A stretch of 64,000 bases of DNA, taken from assembly GCF_000826145.2 (NCBI RefSeq), contig NZ_LN651335.1:346737-410736 (forward strand), written 5' to 3'. Below are positions 52,731 to 62,014 of this stretch, one piece after another. Origin of the DNA: Sporosarcina koreensis (GTDB taxonomy: Bacteria > Bacillota > Bacilli > Bacillales_A > Planococcaceae). A program made the position numbers and the translations under genes. The first letter of the stretch is position 1; every line of letters begins with the position of its first letter. Below the pieces are notes generated by a model. That model made no database searches and was not told where the DNA came from. It saw only the letters and a list, made by a program, of their open reading frames with translations.

Positions 52731-52912
52731 GAGGGTTCATCCTTCACTGAGAAATAGATTTGAAATCCCATGATAGCATACTTTCCGGAAAGGACAGTAG
52801 TCGCTGGACGAAAATGATGGTAGACTATGAAATGGACTGTTTGTCATCAACCTGTAACAATACGGAACGACCAATACAAGTTTTCACAGAAGAGAAAGAA
52901 GGCAAGGCAACG

Positions 52913-53791
52913 ATGAAGCGAAGTACGCATGAGCGGCGGCCGGGAAGAAAACAGCCGAAAGGACGGATTGCCATCCTCTCGGTCATTGCAGCTGCCCTGG
53001 CAGGTATCGTCATATGGATTGGCGTCAATGATTGGAATGTCACAAAAACGATGGAACAGGCGGGGCTTGCCGAGTCATCGGCGGAACTGACGGAAGCCCC
53101 CGAGCAGCAGCAAAAGCCGCTAAAGCAGCCGGAACAACCGGCACAAACGGAAAAACAAGAACCGCCTGTAACGGAGACGGAACCGGCAGAACCGGCAGAC
53201 GCCGATGATGCAGAGGAGCCTGAAGAGCCGTTCGATGGCGGGTATGTGGAGGGACAGACCTTGCCGAAAGAGCCGACCTATGTAAACGGGATTCTGGTCG
53301 CCAATAAGAAGCATCCGCTGCCGGAAGACTTTGCTCCTGGAGAGGACAAAGCAGCACGCGCGGCTTTCGAGGAGATGGCAGCTGAGGCCAAGCTGTCCAG
53401 CTTCAACTTGACGGCATTCAGCACATTCCGGTCGTATGACTACCAAGTGACCTTATACAACCGGTATGCGGACCGGGACGGACAGGAGGCTGCGGACCGG
53501 TACAGCGCGCGGCCGGGCTATTCGGAGCACCAGACAGGCCTTGCGTTCGATATCGGGGAAGTGAACCATGAAAAACATTGGGCATCGGAGTCGTTCGGCG
53601 AAACCGAAGCCGGTAAATGGCTTCTTGCAAATGCGCACCGGTACGGCTTCATTCTCCGCTATCCGAAAAACAAGGAAGACATCACGGGCTATATGCACGA
53701 AGCCTGGCATTTCCGCTATGTAGGAAAAGAGATGGCGGAAGAGATCTTCAAGAAAAACATCACGCTGGAAGAATATTTAGGGCTGGAATGA
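52913..53791 (+). CDS. VanY/DacB-like D-alanyl-D-alanine carboxypeptidase
   Basis: This 292-residue M15B peptidase trims the terminal D-Ala from peptidoglycan stem peptides. A basic N-terminus and one membrane anchor (IAILSVIAAALAGIVIWIGV) are followed by a Gln/Glu/Pro-rich linker (about residues 60-105). The zinc site is visible as SEHQTGLAFDIGE and HEAWHFRYVG. The ATG at 52913 behind AAGGCAAGG gives a normal membrane anchor; the longer frame does not. VanY family members are often housekeeping, and no vancomycin genes are adjacent. Confidence 0.9.
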   Translation: MKRSTHERRPGRKQPKGRIAILSVIAAALAGIVIWIGVNDWNVTKTMEQAGLAESSAELTEAPEQQQKPLKQPEQPAQTEKQEPPVTETEPAEPADADDAEEPEEPFDGGYVEGQTLPKEPTYVNGILVANKKHPLPEDFAPGEDKAARAAFEEMAAEAKLSSFNLTAFSTFRSYDYQVTLYNRYADRDGQEAADRYSARPGYSEHQTGLAFDIGEVNHEKHWASESFGETEAGKWLLANAHRYGFILRYPKNKEDITGYMHEAWHFRYVGKEMAEEIFKKNITLEEYLGLE

Positions 53792-53835
53792 AAAACTGCA
53801 CGGCGAGGCGTAAATGCCTTTCCGTGCAGTTTTTT
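53791..53835. terminator. terminator after VanY-like gene, convergent with cls
   Basis: AAAAACTGCACGG pairs with CCGTGCAGTTTTT, with a nested AGGCG-TAAA-TGCCT hairpin in its loop. Confidence 0.88.
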
Positions 53836-53883
53836 GTATGCTGGTCAAACAATGGAACGCACTGAACTTGGATGCCTGCAGTG

Positions 53884-55335
53884 CTAAAGAATTGGTGAAA
53901 GCAAGCGGGAGACGGATTCTTTGACCTTGATGGTGCGGGAGCGGTTCAAATACATATCGTACGTCAGCTCCGTCGATAACTGGATATCCTGCTCGAACAG
54001 CTCTGCGAGTTCCCTTGATATCTCACGGTCATACAAGAAGGCGTTGATTTCAAAGTTGAGGCGGAAACTGCGCTCGTCGATATTGGCTGTACCGACCGTC
54101 GACAGTTCATCGTCCACGACGATCTGCTTGGAATGGATGAAGCCATTCTCATAGATATAGACACGGGCTCCCGCTTTCAGCAATGTGCCGATATTGGAGT
54201 AGGTCGCCCAGTAGACGAACATGTGATCCGGTTTGTTCGGAATCATGATCCGCACATCCACGCCGGACAGGCAGGCGATCCGCAGCGCATCGAGGAAGCT
54301 GACATCCGGTATGAAGTACGGTGTCTGGATATAGATATATTCCTTCGCGATGAAGATCATCTTCAAATAGCCGTCCTTGATCTGCTCCCATTCGTTGTCG
54401 GGACCGCTGGAAACAATCTGCATACCGACGGATCCCTTGCGGGGGATCACCGGGAAGTAACGATCATTGTATTGGACCTCACTCGATGACAGCGCCTGGT
54501 TCCAGTCGAGCAGGAAGCGGGTCTGCAGCGGATGGACGGCGCTCCCTTCGATGCGCAGATGCGTATCCCGCCAATAGCCGAATTTCTTGCTCATGCCGAG
54601 ATACTCGTCTCCGACATTGAAGCCGCCGACGTACGCAATCCGGCCGTCGATCACGACAATCTTCCGGTGATTCCGGTAGTTCAGCCGGGGATTGATCAGC
54701 GGCATGAGTGCAGGGAAGAAGGCGGCTGCCTCCCCGCCATTATCCGTCAGCTCCTTCAGATGCCTGACATGCAGCCCACGGGAACCGATATCGTCGAACA
54801 GCACACGGACCTTCACGCCCTGTTTCGCTTTTTTCACAAGAACTTCCATTATGTGAGAACCGATTTTGTCGAGGCGCAGAATATAGTACTGGAAATGGAT
54901 ATGATCTTTTGCATTCTCCAGATCCTTCAGGAGGGACTCGAATTTGGCTTTGCCGTCATTGAAGACTTCTACGTCATTGTCCTGTGTCAATACTGCATGG
55001 TTGTTTTTCAGATGGAGATAGATCATATCGTGATAATGTGCGGTATCATCAAGCTGGAATTCGAACGTTTCGTCTTCGATGGCTTCCATCTGGTAATCGA
55101 TGAGTGTTTCAATACCGATCCGGTCGCGCCCCGACCATCTGAACAGATGCTTTTTCCGCAGCTGCCTGCCGAGAAGCAAATAGATGATGAATCCGAACAG
55201 AGGAATGAAGAACAGGACAAGCAGCCAGGCCCAGGTCGCGGCCGCATCCCGCCGTTCCAGAAATATGAGGATCCCGGCCAGCACCACGTTCAGCGTCAGG
55301 ATGGCCACCGTGAGAATGCCGATAATTTCAGTCAT
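53884..55335 (-). CDS. cls: cardiolipin synthase
   Basis: This 483-residue phospholipase-D superfamily enzyme joins two phosphatidylglycerols into cardiolipin. Two N-terminal membrane helices (IIGILTVAILTLNVVLAGILIFL; WAWLLVLFFIPLFGFIIYLLLG) are followed by two HKD motifs: NHRKIVVIDGRIAYVGGFNVGDEY and HSKQIVVDDELSTVGTANIDERS. Length and architecture match bacterial ClsA/YwnE. GAGAAAGGGGGC precedes the ATG. It is monocistronic and reads toward the VanY gene. Confidence 0.94.
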   Translation of the reverse strand: MTEIIGILTVAILTLNVVLAGILIFLERRDAAATWAWLLVLFFIPLFGFIIYLLLGRQLRKKHLFRWSGRDRIGIETLIDYQMEAIEDETFEFQLDDTAHYHDMIYLHLKNNHAVLTQDNDVEVFNDGKAKFESLLKDLENAKDHIHFQYYILRLDKIGSHIMEVLVKKAKQGVKVRVLFDDIGSRGLHVRHLKELTDNGGEAAAFFPALMPLINPRLNYRNHRKIVVIDGRIAYVGGFNVGDEYLGMSKKFGYWRDTHLRIEGSAVHPLQTRFLLDWNQALSSSEVQYNDRYFPVIPRKGSVGMQIVSSGPDNEWEQIKDGYLKMIFIAKEYIYIQTPYFIPDVSFLDALRIACLSGVDVRIMIPNKPDHMFVYWATYSNIGTLLKAGARVYIYENGFIHSKQIVVDDELSTVGTANIDERSFRLNFEINAFLYDREISRELAELFEQDIQLSTELTYDMYLNRSRTIKVKESVSRLLSPIL

Positions 55336-55599
55336 GTTATGCCCCCTTTCTCAACTTTGCGTTATTCCTATAGTATACATGAATGGAGCGGATTGTCTCC
55401 GATTACAGGCGAGACAGCTGTTCGGCCGTGTGCGGACCCAACAAGAACTAAAACATACTGTAATGAAAATGAAAGGTTAAAAACTTGACAATCGTGGTAT
55501 GATATAGATATCGAATATAGGCGATCCAATACCGAACAAATTAGAACCTTACATTCAATTTGTGCGTCCTGCACTATAGAAAGGTTGAGGTGGACCCAG

Positions 55600-55740
55600 A
55601 TGGCGAAAGAAATGGACTTGAAGAAGATCATCACAAACTTGGCGAAGTTAGGTGTTTCCGCTACAATGACAAAATCTCGTCTCGACATGCTGAAGGCATT
55701 GACACCGCCTGCCCAGCAAGACCCGCAAATCCAACCATGA
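55600..55740 (+). CDS. Lmo0850-like 46-residue protein
   Basis: This short gene encodes 46 residues: MAKEMDLKKIITNLAK, then LGVSATMTKSRLDMLKAL and a Pro/Gln tail (TPPAQQDPQIQP). The helix-strand-helix pattern with L-G-V-x-A-T-x-T-K-S-R matches small Lmo0850-like proteins of Bacilli as I remember them. The function is unknown. TGAGGTGG lies near the ATG, and a strong terminator starts right after the stop. TTGACA at 55485 is a possible -35, with no convincing -10. Confidence 0.7.
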   Translation: MAKEMDLKKIITNLAKLGVSATMTKSRLDMLKALTPPAQQDPQIQP

Positions 55741-55742
55741 AC

Positions 55743-55784
55743 GAAAATGCGCTCCGGGGAATCATTCTCCGGAGCGCATTTTTC
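55743..55784. terminator. bidirectional terminator, Lmo0850-like / rodA
   Basis: GAAAATGCGCTCCGG pairs with CCGGAGCGCATTTTTC around an 11-nt loop. Confidence 0.92.
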
Positions 55785-55794
55785 GTTGTCCTGG

Positions 55795-56973
55795 TCAGTC
55801 CTCATCGGAGCTGAACAAATACGTCCGATGATGGAATTTCATACTGAATATCAGACCGATCGCGAGCATATTGCCCATCAGCGAGCTCCCGCCATAGCTG
55901 ATGAACGGCAGCGGGATGCCTGTGATCGGCAGCAGCTGGATTGTCATGCCGATGTTTTCGAAGACGTGGAAGGTGATCATCGCAATGATGCCGGAAGCGA
56001 TATACGTGCTGAACGGATCTTTCAGCTCGAGTGCGATTTTCGTCAAATGGTAAATCAGGAAGAAATACAGGCAGATGACAACGCTTGCGCCAAAGAATCC
56101 CCACTCCTCACCGATCACACTGAAGATGAAGTCCGTATGGCTTTCCGGCACATACACTTCTCGTGCCTTGAACCCTTTCCCGAACAATTCACCGGAACCG
56201 ATGGCATTCAGCGAGGTGATCAGGTGCAGCCCTTCGTTCGACGAATACGAATAAGGGTCGAGCCAGGAATAGATCCGCTGGAACTGATACGGCTTGAAGC
56301 CGAGCGACGTCAGGAAATCCTGTGCATACATCGCCATGAGCAGCATCGTACCGCCGATCGATGCACTCCCGATGAATATCGGAAGCAGGATCTTCCAGGT
56401 AATACCGGAAACGACGGCAAGCGCTGCCGTGATGGCCAGAAAAACGAGCGCCGTCCCAAGGTCCGGCTGCAGCAGGATGAGGACGAGCGGTACGAACAGG
56501 ACAATACCGATTTTCATCAGCAGCATGAAGTCCGTCTGCAGTGTCTTTTCCGTGAACTTCTCATGGTGCTTTGTAATGACGCGCGCCAGTCCGATGATGA
56601 AGAACGTTTTCATGAATTCGGCGGGCTGCAGACTGCCGATACCCGGCAGATGGAACCAGCTCTTTGCACCATTTTTCCGGGCGACCAGGTCCAGGCTCTC
56701 CGGCAGGATGAACAGGACGAAAAGAAGGAACAGGCCGCCGCCGTATATGAGCCAGGCAGCTTTCTTATACTGTTCCGGCTCAAAGTACATCGTCACCGCA
56801 ATGATGATGGAGCCGATCACGTACCACTGGATCTGTGAGGGGATGAAGTTCGTGCCATATTGCCCTGTTGTCTGTGCGGAGGAGATCGCCACCAGGCTGA
56901 TCGCCCCGAACAGGAGCAGGAGGAAAGCGAGAGGCCAGTCAAACCGGTCCGCCGCTTTTTGTTCGATTTTCAT
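55795..56973 (-). CDS. RodA/FtsW-family peptidoglycan polymerase (copy 1)
   Basis: This 392-residue SEDS protein has about ten membrane helices. It polymerises glycan strands from lipid II together with a class B PBP. Landmarks are GIGSLQPAEFMKTFFIIGLARVI, QPDLGTALVFLAITAALAVVSG, the extracytoplasmic AIGSGELFGKGFKAREVYVPESHTDFIFSVIGEEWGF (catalytic-Asp region), and GIPLPFISYGGSSLMGNMLAIGLIFSM. The ATG at 56973 lies eight bases after AGGTGG. It lies 133 bases downstream of a closely similar paralogue. Confidence 0.92.
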   Translation of the reverse strand: MKIEQKAADRFDWPLAFLLLLFGAISLVAISSAQTTGQYGTNFIPSQIQWYVIGSIIIAVTMYFEPEQYKKAAWLIYGGGLFLLFVLFILPESLDLVARKNGAKSWFHLPGIGSLQPAEFMKTFFIIGLARVITKHHEKFTEKTLQTDFMLLMKIGIVLFVPLVLILLQPDLGTALVFLAITAALAVVSGITWKILLPIFIGSASIGGTMLLMAMYAQDFLTSLGFKPYQFQRIYSWLDPYSYSSNEGLHLITSLNAIGSGELFGKGFKAREVYVPESHTDFIFSVIGEEWGFFGASVVICLYFFLIYHLTKIALELKDPFSTYIASGIIAMITFHVFENIGMTIQLLPITGIPLPFISYGGSSLMGNMLAIGLIFSMKFHHRTYLFSSDED

Positions 56974-57106
56974 AATAGTTTCCACCTATGTCGTTTCTTA
57001 AGGATGCCAGAAAAAACCCCGGTCGGGTGGGGCAGACAGATGTTCAGGACTATAATCATTATAGAGCATAGAAGGACCTCCGATGTAGATGAAATTTGTC
57101 CTGTTT

Positions 57107-58288
57107 TTACGCTTCCTCGGCTTCGAAAAGGAAATCCTGCTGATGGAACCGCATGCTGAATACAAGCCCGATGGCGAACATGTTGCTGAACAGCGAACTG
57201 CCTCCGTAACTCACGAACGGCAGCGGGATCCCTGTGATCGGCAGCAGCTGGATATTCATGCCGATATTTTCAAGTACATGGAAGCCGATCATGGCGATGA
57301 CGCCTGCAGTGATATATACGCTGAATGGGTCCTTCAATGTTAGCGCGATCTTCGTCAAATGGTAGATGAACACGAAAAATAAGGTGATGAGCAGGCTTAT
57401 CCCAACGAAGCCCCATTCCTCACCGATCACACTGATGATGAAATCCGTATGATTTTCGGGTATGTACACGACGCTCTCCCGGAATCCTTTCCCTGTGAAC
57501 TCCCCGGATCCGATAGCGGTCATCGCCTGGATCAGGTTATAACCTTCCTCTCCGGGATACGAGTACGGATCGAGCCACGAATACACCCGCTTGAACTGAT
57601 ACGGATCGAAGCCGAGTCTGACGAGGGAGTCCTGGGCATAGACAGCCATCCACAGCAGCGTCGCACCAGCAGATGCACCGACCGCCATGATCGGCGCCAA
57701 TAGCTTCCAGGAAATCCCTGATGTGATGATAACGGCAGCAGTGATGGCGATGAAGACCAGCGACGTCCCGAGATCCGGCTGCTTCATGATGAAAGCGAGC
57801 GGGACAATGAGCATCACGCCGGCTTTCGCCAACAGCAGCGTATCGGTTTTCAAGGTCCTCTCCAAATTGTTCTCATTATGCAGGCTGACCATCCGGGCCA
57901 GTCCGAGGATGAAGAACGTCTTGATGAACTCGGATGGCTGGATGGTGCCGATCACCGGCAGATGCAGCCAGCGCTTGGCCCCAAGACGGGTTTCGGCAAT
58001 CTGCCCTTCACCGCCGGGCGCGAACATCAGGAACAGCAGCAGGAAGATCCCGAAGCCGTACAGCGGCCAAGCGAGCTTTTTGTATGCCTGGGGTTCCAGC
58101 TGGATCATCATGAAGACGATGAACGCACCGAGCACATACCACCGGACCTGCAGCAATGCGAAGTTGGTGTTGTGGGGGCCTGATATTTGTGCGGAAGCGA
58201 TGGCTGTTAAACTCACAATGAAAAATAAGACCAGATAAAAGGCAAGTGTCCAGTCGAAGCGATCTGTCCACTTGGTTGAAAGTTTCAA
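57107..58288 (-). CDS. RodA/FtsW-family peptidoglycan polymerase (copy 2)
   Basis: This 393-residue SEDS polymerase has the same landmarks: VIGTIQPSEFIKTFFILGLARMV, QPDLGTSLVFIAITAAVIITSG, AIGSGEFTGKGFRESVVYIPENHTDFIISVIGEEWGF and GIPLPFVSYGGSSLFSNMFAIGLVFSM. It differs from copy 1 mainly in the N-terminal helices and in a charged loop (APGGEGQIAETRLGAK). It starts at TTG 58288 behind AAGGAAGGAG. Both copies carry the SEDS active-site region, so both are probably functional. It is transcribed before copy 1. Confidence 0.92.
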   Translation of the reverse strand: MKLSTKWTDRFDWTLAFYLVLFFIVSLTAIASAQISGPHNTNFALLQVRWYVLGAFIVFMMIQLEPQAYKKLAWPLYGFGIFLLLFLMFAPGGEGQIAETRLGAKRWLHLPVIGTIQPSEFIKTFFILGLARMVSLHNENNLERTLKTDTLLLAKAGVMLIVPLAFIMKQPDLGTSLVFIAITAAVIITSGISWKLLAPIMAVGASAGATLLWMAVYAQDSLVRLGFDPYQFKRVYSWLDPYSYPGEEGYNLIQAMTAIGSGEFTGKGFRESVVYIPENHTDFIISVIGEEWGFVGISLLITLFFVFIYHLTKIALTLKDPFSVYITAGVIAMIGFHVLENIGMNIQLLPITGIPLPFVSYGGSSLFSNMFAIGLVFSMRFHQQDFLFEAEEA

Positions 58289-58503
58289 AGCGAAACTCCT
58301 TCCTTATGAAATGATTGCTCCAGTATAGCGCACATCAGCTGTTTTTTCATGTGATTCAATAGACGCATAACCGGAAACAGAGGTTTCTTTCCGGCCGCAT
58401 GCATAGAATGAATCTGACAGCCGGATGAAAGGTTTTCTCTAGCATCGGCCCCCGTTCATGGTAAACTAGTGAGACGAAAACTAACGGATCGAGAGGGATC
58501 AGT

Positions 58504-59571
58504 ATGAAAAAAAAGCTTGGATTGGTGTACGGGGGAAAGTCAGCGGAGCATGAGGTGTCACTGTCGACCGCCCGCGCCGTAACGAACGCAGTGGATTTCG
58601 ATACGTATGAAGTGACCCCCATCTACATAACGCCCGAAGGCGAATGGCGGACAGGGGAGCCCCTGGCAGCACCTGCACAGACGGTCGATGAGCTGCGGCT
58701 TCCGGGCAGCGGGGGCAGTGAACCGGACAGCATCGCCAGGTTCCTGCAGCTGAAGCGCAAACCCGACGTCATCCTTCCGCTGCTTCACGGTACAAATGGA
58801 GAAGACGGCACCGTACAGGGGCTGTTCGAAGTGATGAACATACCGTATGCGGGAAATGGCGTTCTTGCATCCTCGGCAGGCATGGACAAAGTCATCATGA
58901 AGCAGCTGTTCGCCCAGGCGGGGCTCGCCCAGGTGCCGTACGTGCACTTCATCCGCTCTGCGTGGGAGAACAACGAAGCCCGTCTGCTCGACGCGGCGGA
59001 ACAGACACTGGAATACCCGGTATTCGTAAAACCTGCAAACCTCGGATCGAGTGTCGGCATCAGCAAAGCGGACTCACGCGAGGGCCTCGCGAAAGCCATC
59101 ACATTCGCTTTCAAGTTCGACCGCAAAATCATCATCGAGCAGGGCGTGACGGCCCGCGAAGTCGAAATGGGTGTTCTCGGCAATGATGAGCCGGCCTGCA
59201 GCGTCCCGGGGGAGATCAAACCTCTTGCGGCGTTCTATGATTACGAAGCGAAATACCAGGACAGCAGTACGGAGCTTGCCATTCCTGCAGAGGTGACGGA
59301 AGAGACCGCAGACCTGATGAAACAGATGGCAATCCGTGCGTTCAAAGTGCTCGACTGCTCAGGATTGGTGCGCGCCGATTTCTTTGTCACGGAAACGGAC
59401 GAGGTGCTCATCAACGAAGTGAACACGATGCCGGGCTTCACGCCAACGAGCATGTTCCCGCTGCTTTGGCAGCATACAGGTGTCAGCTATCCTGAACTGA
59501 TCGACAGACTGATCGAACTGGCCATTGCACGGCATGCGGAAAAGCAGCAAATACAATACACAATGGATTGA
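58504..59571 (+). CDS. ddl: D-alanine--D-alanine ligase
   Basis: This 355-residue ATP-grasp ligase makes the D-Ala-D-Ala dipeptide for peptidoglycan. The N-terminal [23 protein letters not shown] is followed by [17 protein letters not shown], then [25 protein letters not shown] and the C-terminal [18 protein letters not shown]. The length is typical. GAGAGGGATCAGT precedes the ATG. It is the first gene of ddl-murF-esterase and is divergent from the RodA pair. Confidence 0.95.
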   Translation: MKKKLGLVYGGKSAEHEVSLSTARAVTNAVDFDTYEVTPIYITPEGEWRTGEPLAAPAQTVDELRLPGSGGSEPDSIARFLQLKRKPDVILPLLHGTNGEDGTVQGLFEVMNIPYAGNGVLASSAGMDKVIMKQLFAQAGLAQVPYVHFIRSAWENNEARLLDAAEQTLEYPVFVKPANLGSSVGISKADSREGLAKAITFAFKFDRKIIIEQGVTAREVEMGVLGNDEPACSVPGEIKPLAAFYDYEAKYQDSSTELAIPAEVTEETADLMKQMAIRAFKVLDCSGLVRADFFVTETDEVLINEVNTMPGFTPTSMFPLLWQHTGVSYPELIDRLIELAIARHAEKQQIQYTMD

Positions 59572-59582
59572 GTGGGGAAAAC

Positions 59583-60962
59583 ATGAAACGGAAACTTACA
59601 GAACTGGCAGACTGGCTTGGTGCATCCGGTCAGCTGCTTGATGAAACCCTTGTAACAGGAGCGGCTATCGATTCACGGGCAGTGAAACCAGGAAATCTGT
59701 TCATCCCGTTCCGCGGAGAGCATGCAAACGGCCATACATACGTCCGCGGTGCATTTGGTAAAGGGGCAGCTGCCTCACTCTGGCTGACGGACGAACCGAA
59801 CCCGCCGGAAGACGTGCCGCTCATCTTTGTCGACGATGCAGAACTGGCGCTGCAGCAGCTCGCCCGCGCCTACCGCGCCGAACTGACGTGCAAAGTGATT
59901 GGCGTCACCGGATCGAACGGCAAAACCTCCACGAAAGATCTGCTCGCGAGTGTCCTGGGCGCAAAGTTCAGCGTGCAGAAGACCGAGGGCAATTTCAACA
60001 ATGAACTCGGTCTGCCGCTGACGATTTTGTCACTTGAAGAAGAGACGGACATCGCAGTCCTGGAAATGGGCATGAGCGGATTCGGCGAGATTTCATTCCT
60101 GTCGAAACTGGCGGAACCGGACATTGCGATCATCACGAATATCGGCGAAGCGCACTTGCAGGACCTCGGCAGCCGGGAAGGTATTGCGGATGCGAAATTC
60201 GAGATCATCGACGGTCTCGCGGAAGACGGCGCGTTCTACTATGATGGCGACGAACCGCTTCTTGAGGAGCTTGTCGGCCATCACCCTGAACTCAATGCCT
60301 GCTCGTTCGGATACGGCGCATCATGTGATCTTCGTGCATCCGATATCCGCGTGACCCCTGACGGGAGCGGATTCACCGCGGCGGGCATGCTGGAAGGGAA
60401 TTTCGTAATCCCGGTATACGGCGAGCACCAAGTGAAAAATTCACTCGCGGCGCTCCTCGCGGCAGACCGGCTCGGCATGACGGCTGAGGAGAGCCGGGAG
60501 GCGCTGCTGCATGCTGAACTGACGCCGATGCGCATGCAGCCGGTCCATGCAAAGAGCGGTGCATTGTTCATCAATGACGCCTATAATGCAGCGCCGACTT
60601 CGCTTCGTGCCGCCTTGTCATTCATCGGCAGCACCTCTCTCCGGAAAGACAAATGGGCCGTTCTCGGCGATATGCTGGAACTCGGGGAGAACGAACGGCA
60701 ATTCCATGAATCAGTCGCGGATCAGCTGGGCACACTGTCCTTGAAAGGAATTGCCCTGTATGGACCCAGAATGCGATGGCTGTATGAAAAGCTGCTCGAA
60801 AACGGAACGGACGCGCAGCTGGTCTGGTCGGAGGATGACTATGAGCCGATCATCCGGACGCTGGCCGAGTCAGCTGACGAGGACACCGTCATCCTGCTGA
60901 AAGGCTCAAGGGGGATGGCGCTGGAACACGTGCTGGAAGGCGTGCTTGAAATGGAGGCGTGA
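59583..60962 (+). CDS. murF: UDP-N-acetylmuramoyl-tripeptide--D-Ala-D-Ala ligase MurF
   Basis: This 459-residue Mur ligase adds the D-Ala-D-Ala made by Ddl to UDP-MurNAc-tripeptide. The ATP site is GVTGSNGKTSTKDLLASVLG near residue 110. NFNNELGLPLTIL, the EMGMSGFGEIS motif and INDAYNAAPTSLRAAL are MurF-specific. The ATG at 59583 follows GTGGGGAAAAC. It begins 12 bases after ddl, and the esterase gene starts four bases after its stop, so the three form an operon. Confidence 0.95.
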   Translation: MKRKLTELADWLGASGQLLDETLVTGAAIDSRAVKPGNLFIPFRGEHANGHTYVRGAFGKGAAASLWLTDEPNPPEDVPLIFVDDAELALQQLARAYRAELTCKVIGVTGSNGKTSTKDLLASVLGAKFSVQKTEGNFNNELGLPLTILSLEEETDIAVLEMGMSGFGEISFLSKLAEPDIAIITNIGEAHLQDLGSREGIADAKFEIIDGLAEDGAFYYDGDEPLLEELVGHHPELNACSFGYGASCDLRASDIRVTPDGSGFTAAGMLEGNFVIPVYGEHQVKNSLAALLAADRLGMTAEESREALLHAELTPMRMQPVHAKSGALFINDAYNAAPTSLRAALSFIGSTSLRKDKWAVLGDMLELGENERQFHESVADQLGTLSLKGIALYGPRMRWLYEKLLENGTDAQLVWSEDDYEPIIRTLAESADEDTVILLKGSRGMALEHVLEGVLEMEA

Positions 60963-60965
60963 CCT

Positions 60966-61676
60966 GTGAAGACGGGGGTTATCGTACTGCATGGTTTCAC
61001 CGGCGGATCTTTTGAGGTCCGCCCGCTGCTCCGCCTTCTCCGGGAAAAGACGGACTGGATCGTCAGTGTGCCGGTGCTGCCCGGCCACGAGATCGGCGGC
61101 CGTCTGGCGGACGTCACAGCCGAGGCCTGGCTCATGGAAGCTGAAATCGAATATAGGAAACTCGCCAAACAGACCGACCGCATTGCCGTCATCGGCTTTT
61201 CGATGGGCGGGCTTATTGCGCTCTATCTGGCGCTCCGCTATCCGATCGCCCGGCTTGTACTGCTGAGCGCGGCTGCCAAGTATATCGCCCCCCGGCTGCT
61301 GATGGAGGACGCTGCTGTCATACTGGCCCAGCCGGTGCTGCGCCGGTTTCCGCCGAATACGTTTTATCACCTGTACCAGTATAAGCTGCGCCATACACCT
61401 GTGCGGGCCGCTTTCCAATTCACCCGTATCGTCCGTCAAGTTGCCCCTTATTACAGCTCCGTCACGGCGCCCGTCTGCATCGTGCAGGGGAAGGAAGACG
61501 GAATTGTCCCTTCGTCGAGCGCGGAATTGCTCTATGAGGCAATCGGCTCCGAAGAAAAACATCTGATCTATTCGGAAACAGGGAAACACCATATTTGCTA
61601 CAGTGAAGATTATGAAGCGTGGTCCGGAAAAGTGCTGAACTTCCTGAAGTCCGATCCGTTTGCGCCTGACGGATGA
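60966..61676 (+). CDS. alpha/beta-hydrolase carboxylesterase (Est30-like)
   Basis: This 236-residue alpha/beta hydrolase has the oxyanion loop LHGFTGGSFEV, the nucleophile elbow GFSMGG, the acid in QGKEDGIVP and the catalytic His in TGKHHICYSEDYEAW. It resembles thermostable Est30 carboxylesterases and monoacylglycerol lipases. The start is GTG 60966 behind GGAGG, inside the murF operon. The same gene sits between murF and the helicase gene in other Bacilli as I recall them. Its physiological substrate is unknown. Confidence 0.88.
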   Translation: MKTGVIVLHGFTGGSFEVRPLLRLLREKTDWIVSVPVLPGHEIGGRLADVTAEAWLMEAEIEYRKLAKQTDRIAVIGFSMGGLIALYLALRYPIARLVLLSAAAKYIAPRLLMEDAAVILAQPVLRRFPPNTFYHLYQYKLRHTPVRAAFQFTRIVRQVAPYYSSVTAPVCIVQGKEDGIVPSSSAELLYEAIGSEEKHLIYSETGKHHICYSEDYEAWSGKVLNFLKSDPFAPDG

Positions 61677-61692
61677 TCCTGAAGTGTTTCGG

Positions 61693-61781
61693 TTGCGGCA
61701 GTAAGGTTCCTGTGGTATACTAACTGAAGCATTGGATACATTTACGCAGAACTCTTCCTCTTGTGAAGAGTGCTTTTTTTT
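61693..61781 (+). promoter_or_regulatory. cshA promoter and leader terminator (attenuator or small RNA)
   Basis: TTGCGG (61693-61698), a 17-bp spacer and TATACT (61716-61721) form a good promoter. About 25 bases into the predicted transcript, ACTCTTC pairs with GAAGAGT (61751-61771), followed by GC and eight T residues. An intrinsic terminator therefore lies in the leader, some 230 bases before the cshA start codon. Either conditional read-through controls cshA or a short RNA is made. Confidence 0.6.
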
Positions 61782-62014
61782 GAATAAAACGGTTTGACGA
61801 TATGCCGTCACGGCATCATTAAGCGAACCGCTCGGCAAAGACCGGGCTTTCCTTTCATCCATTCCATCTGAACCATGAGAAGATGCAACCAGTCTTCCGC
61901 GTTGGATTTGTATACGTTCGGAAACATACCCAAAGCATAAGGCTCCGATTTGCCGCGCTTTCATTTGCAAATGTAACCAATTGTCAAATGGAAAACAAAA
62001 GGAGATTGAGAAGT

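Noticed and set aside
54532..55488. 318-codon plus-strand open frame
   Set aside because: It is mostly antisense to cls and has no SD or domain.
55485..55513. SigA promoter for the Lmo0850-like gene
   Set aside because: TTGACA is perfect, but no acceptable -10 lies 16-18 bases downstream, so it is only noted in the gene entry.
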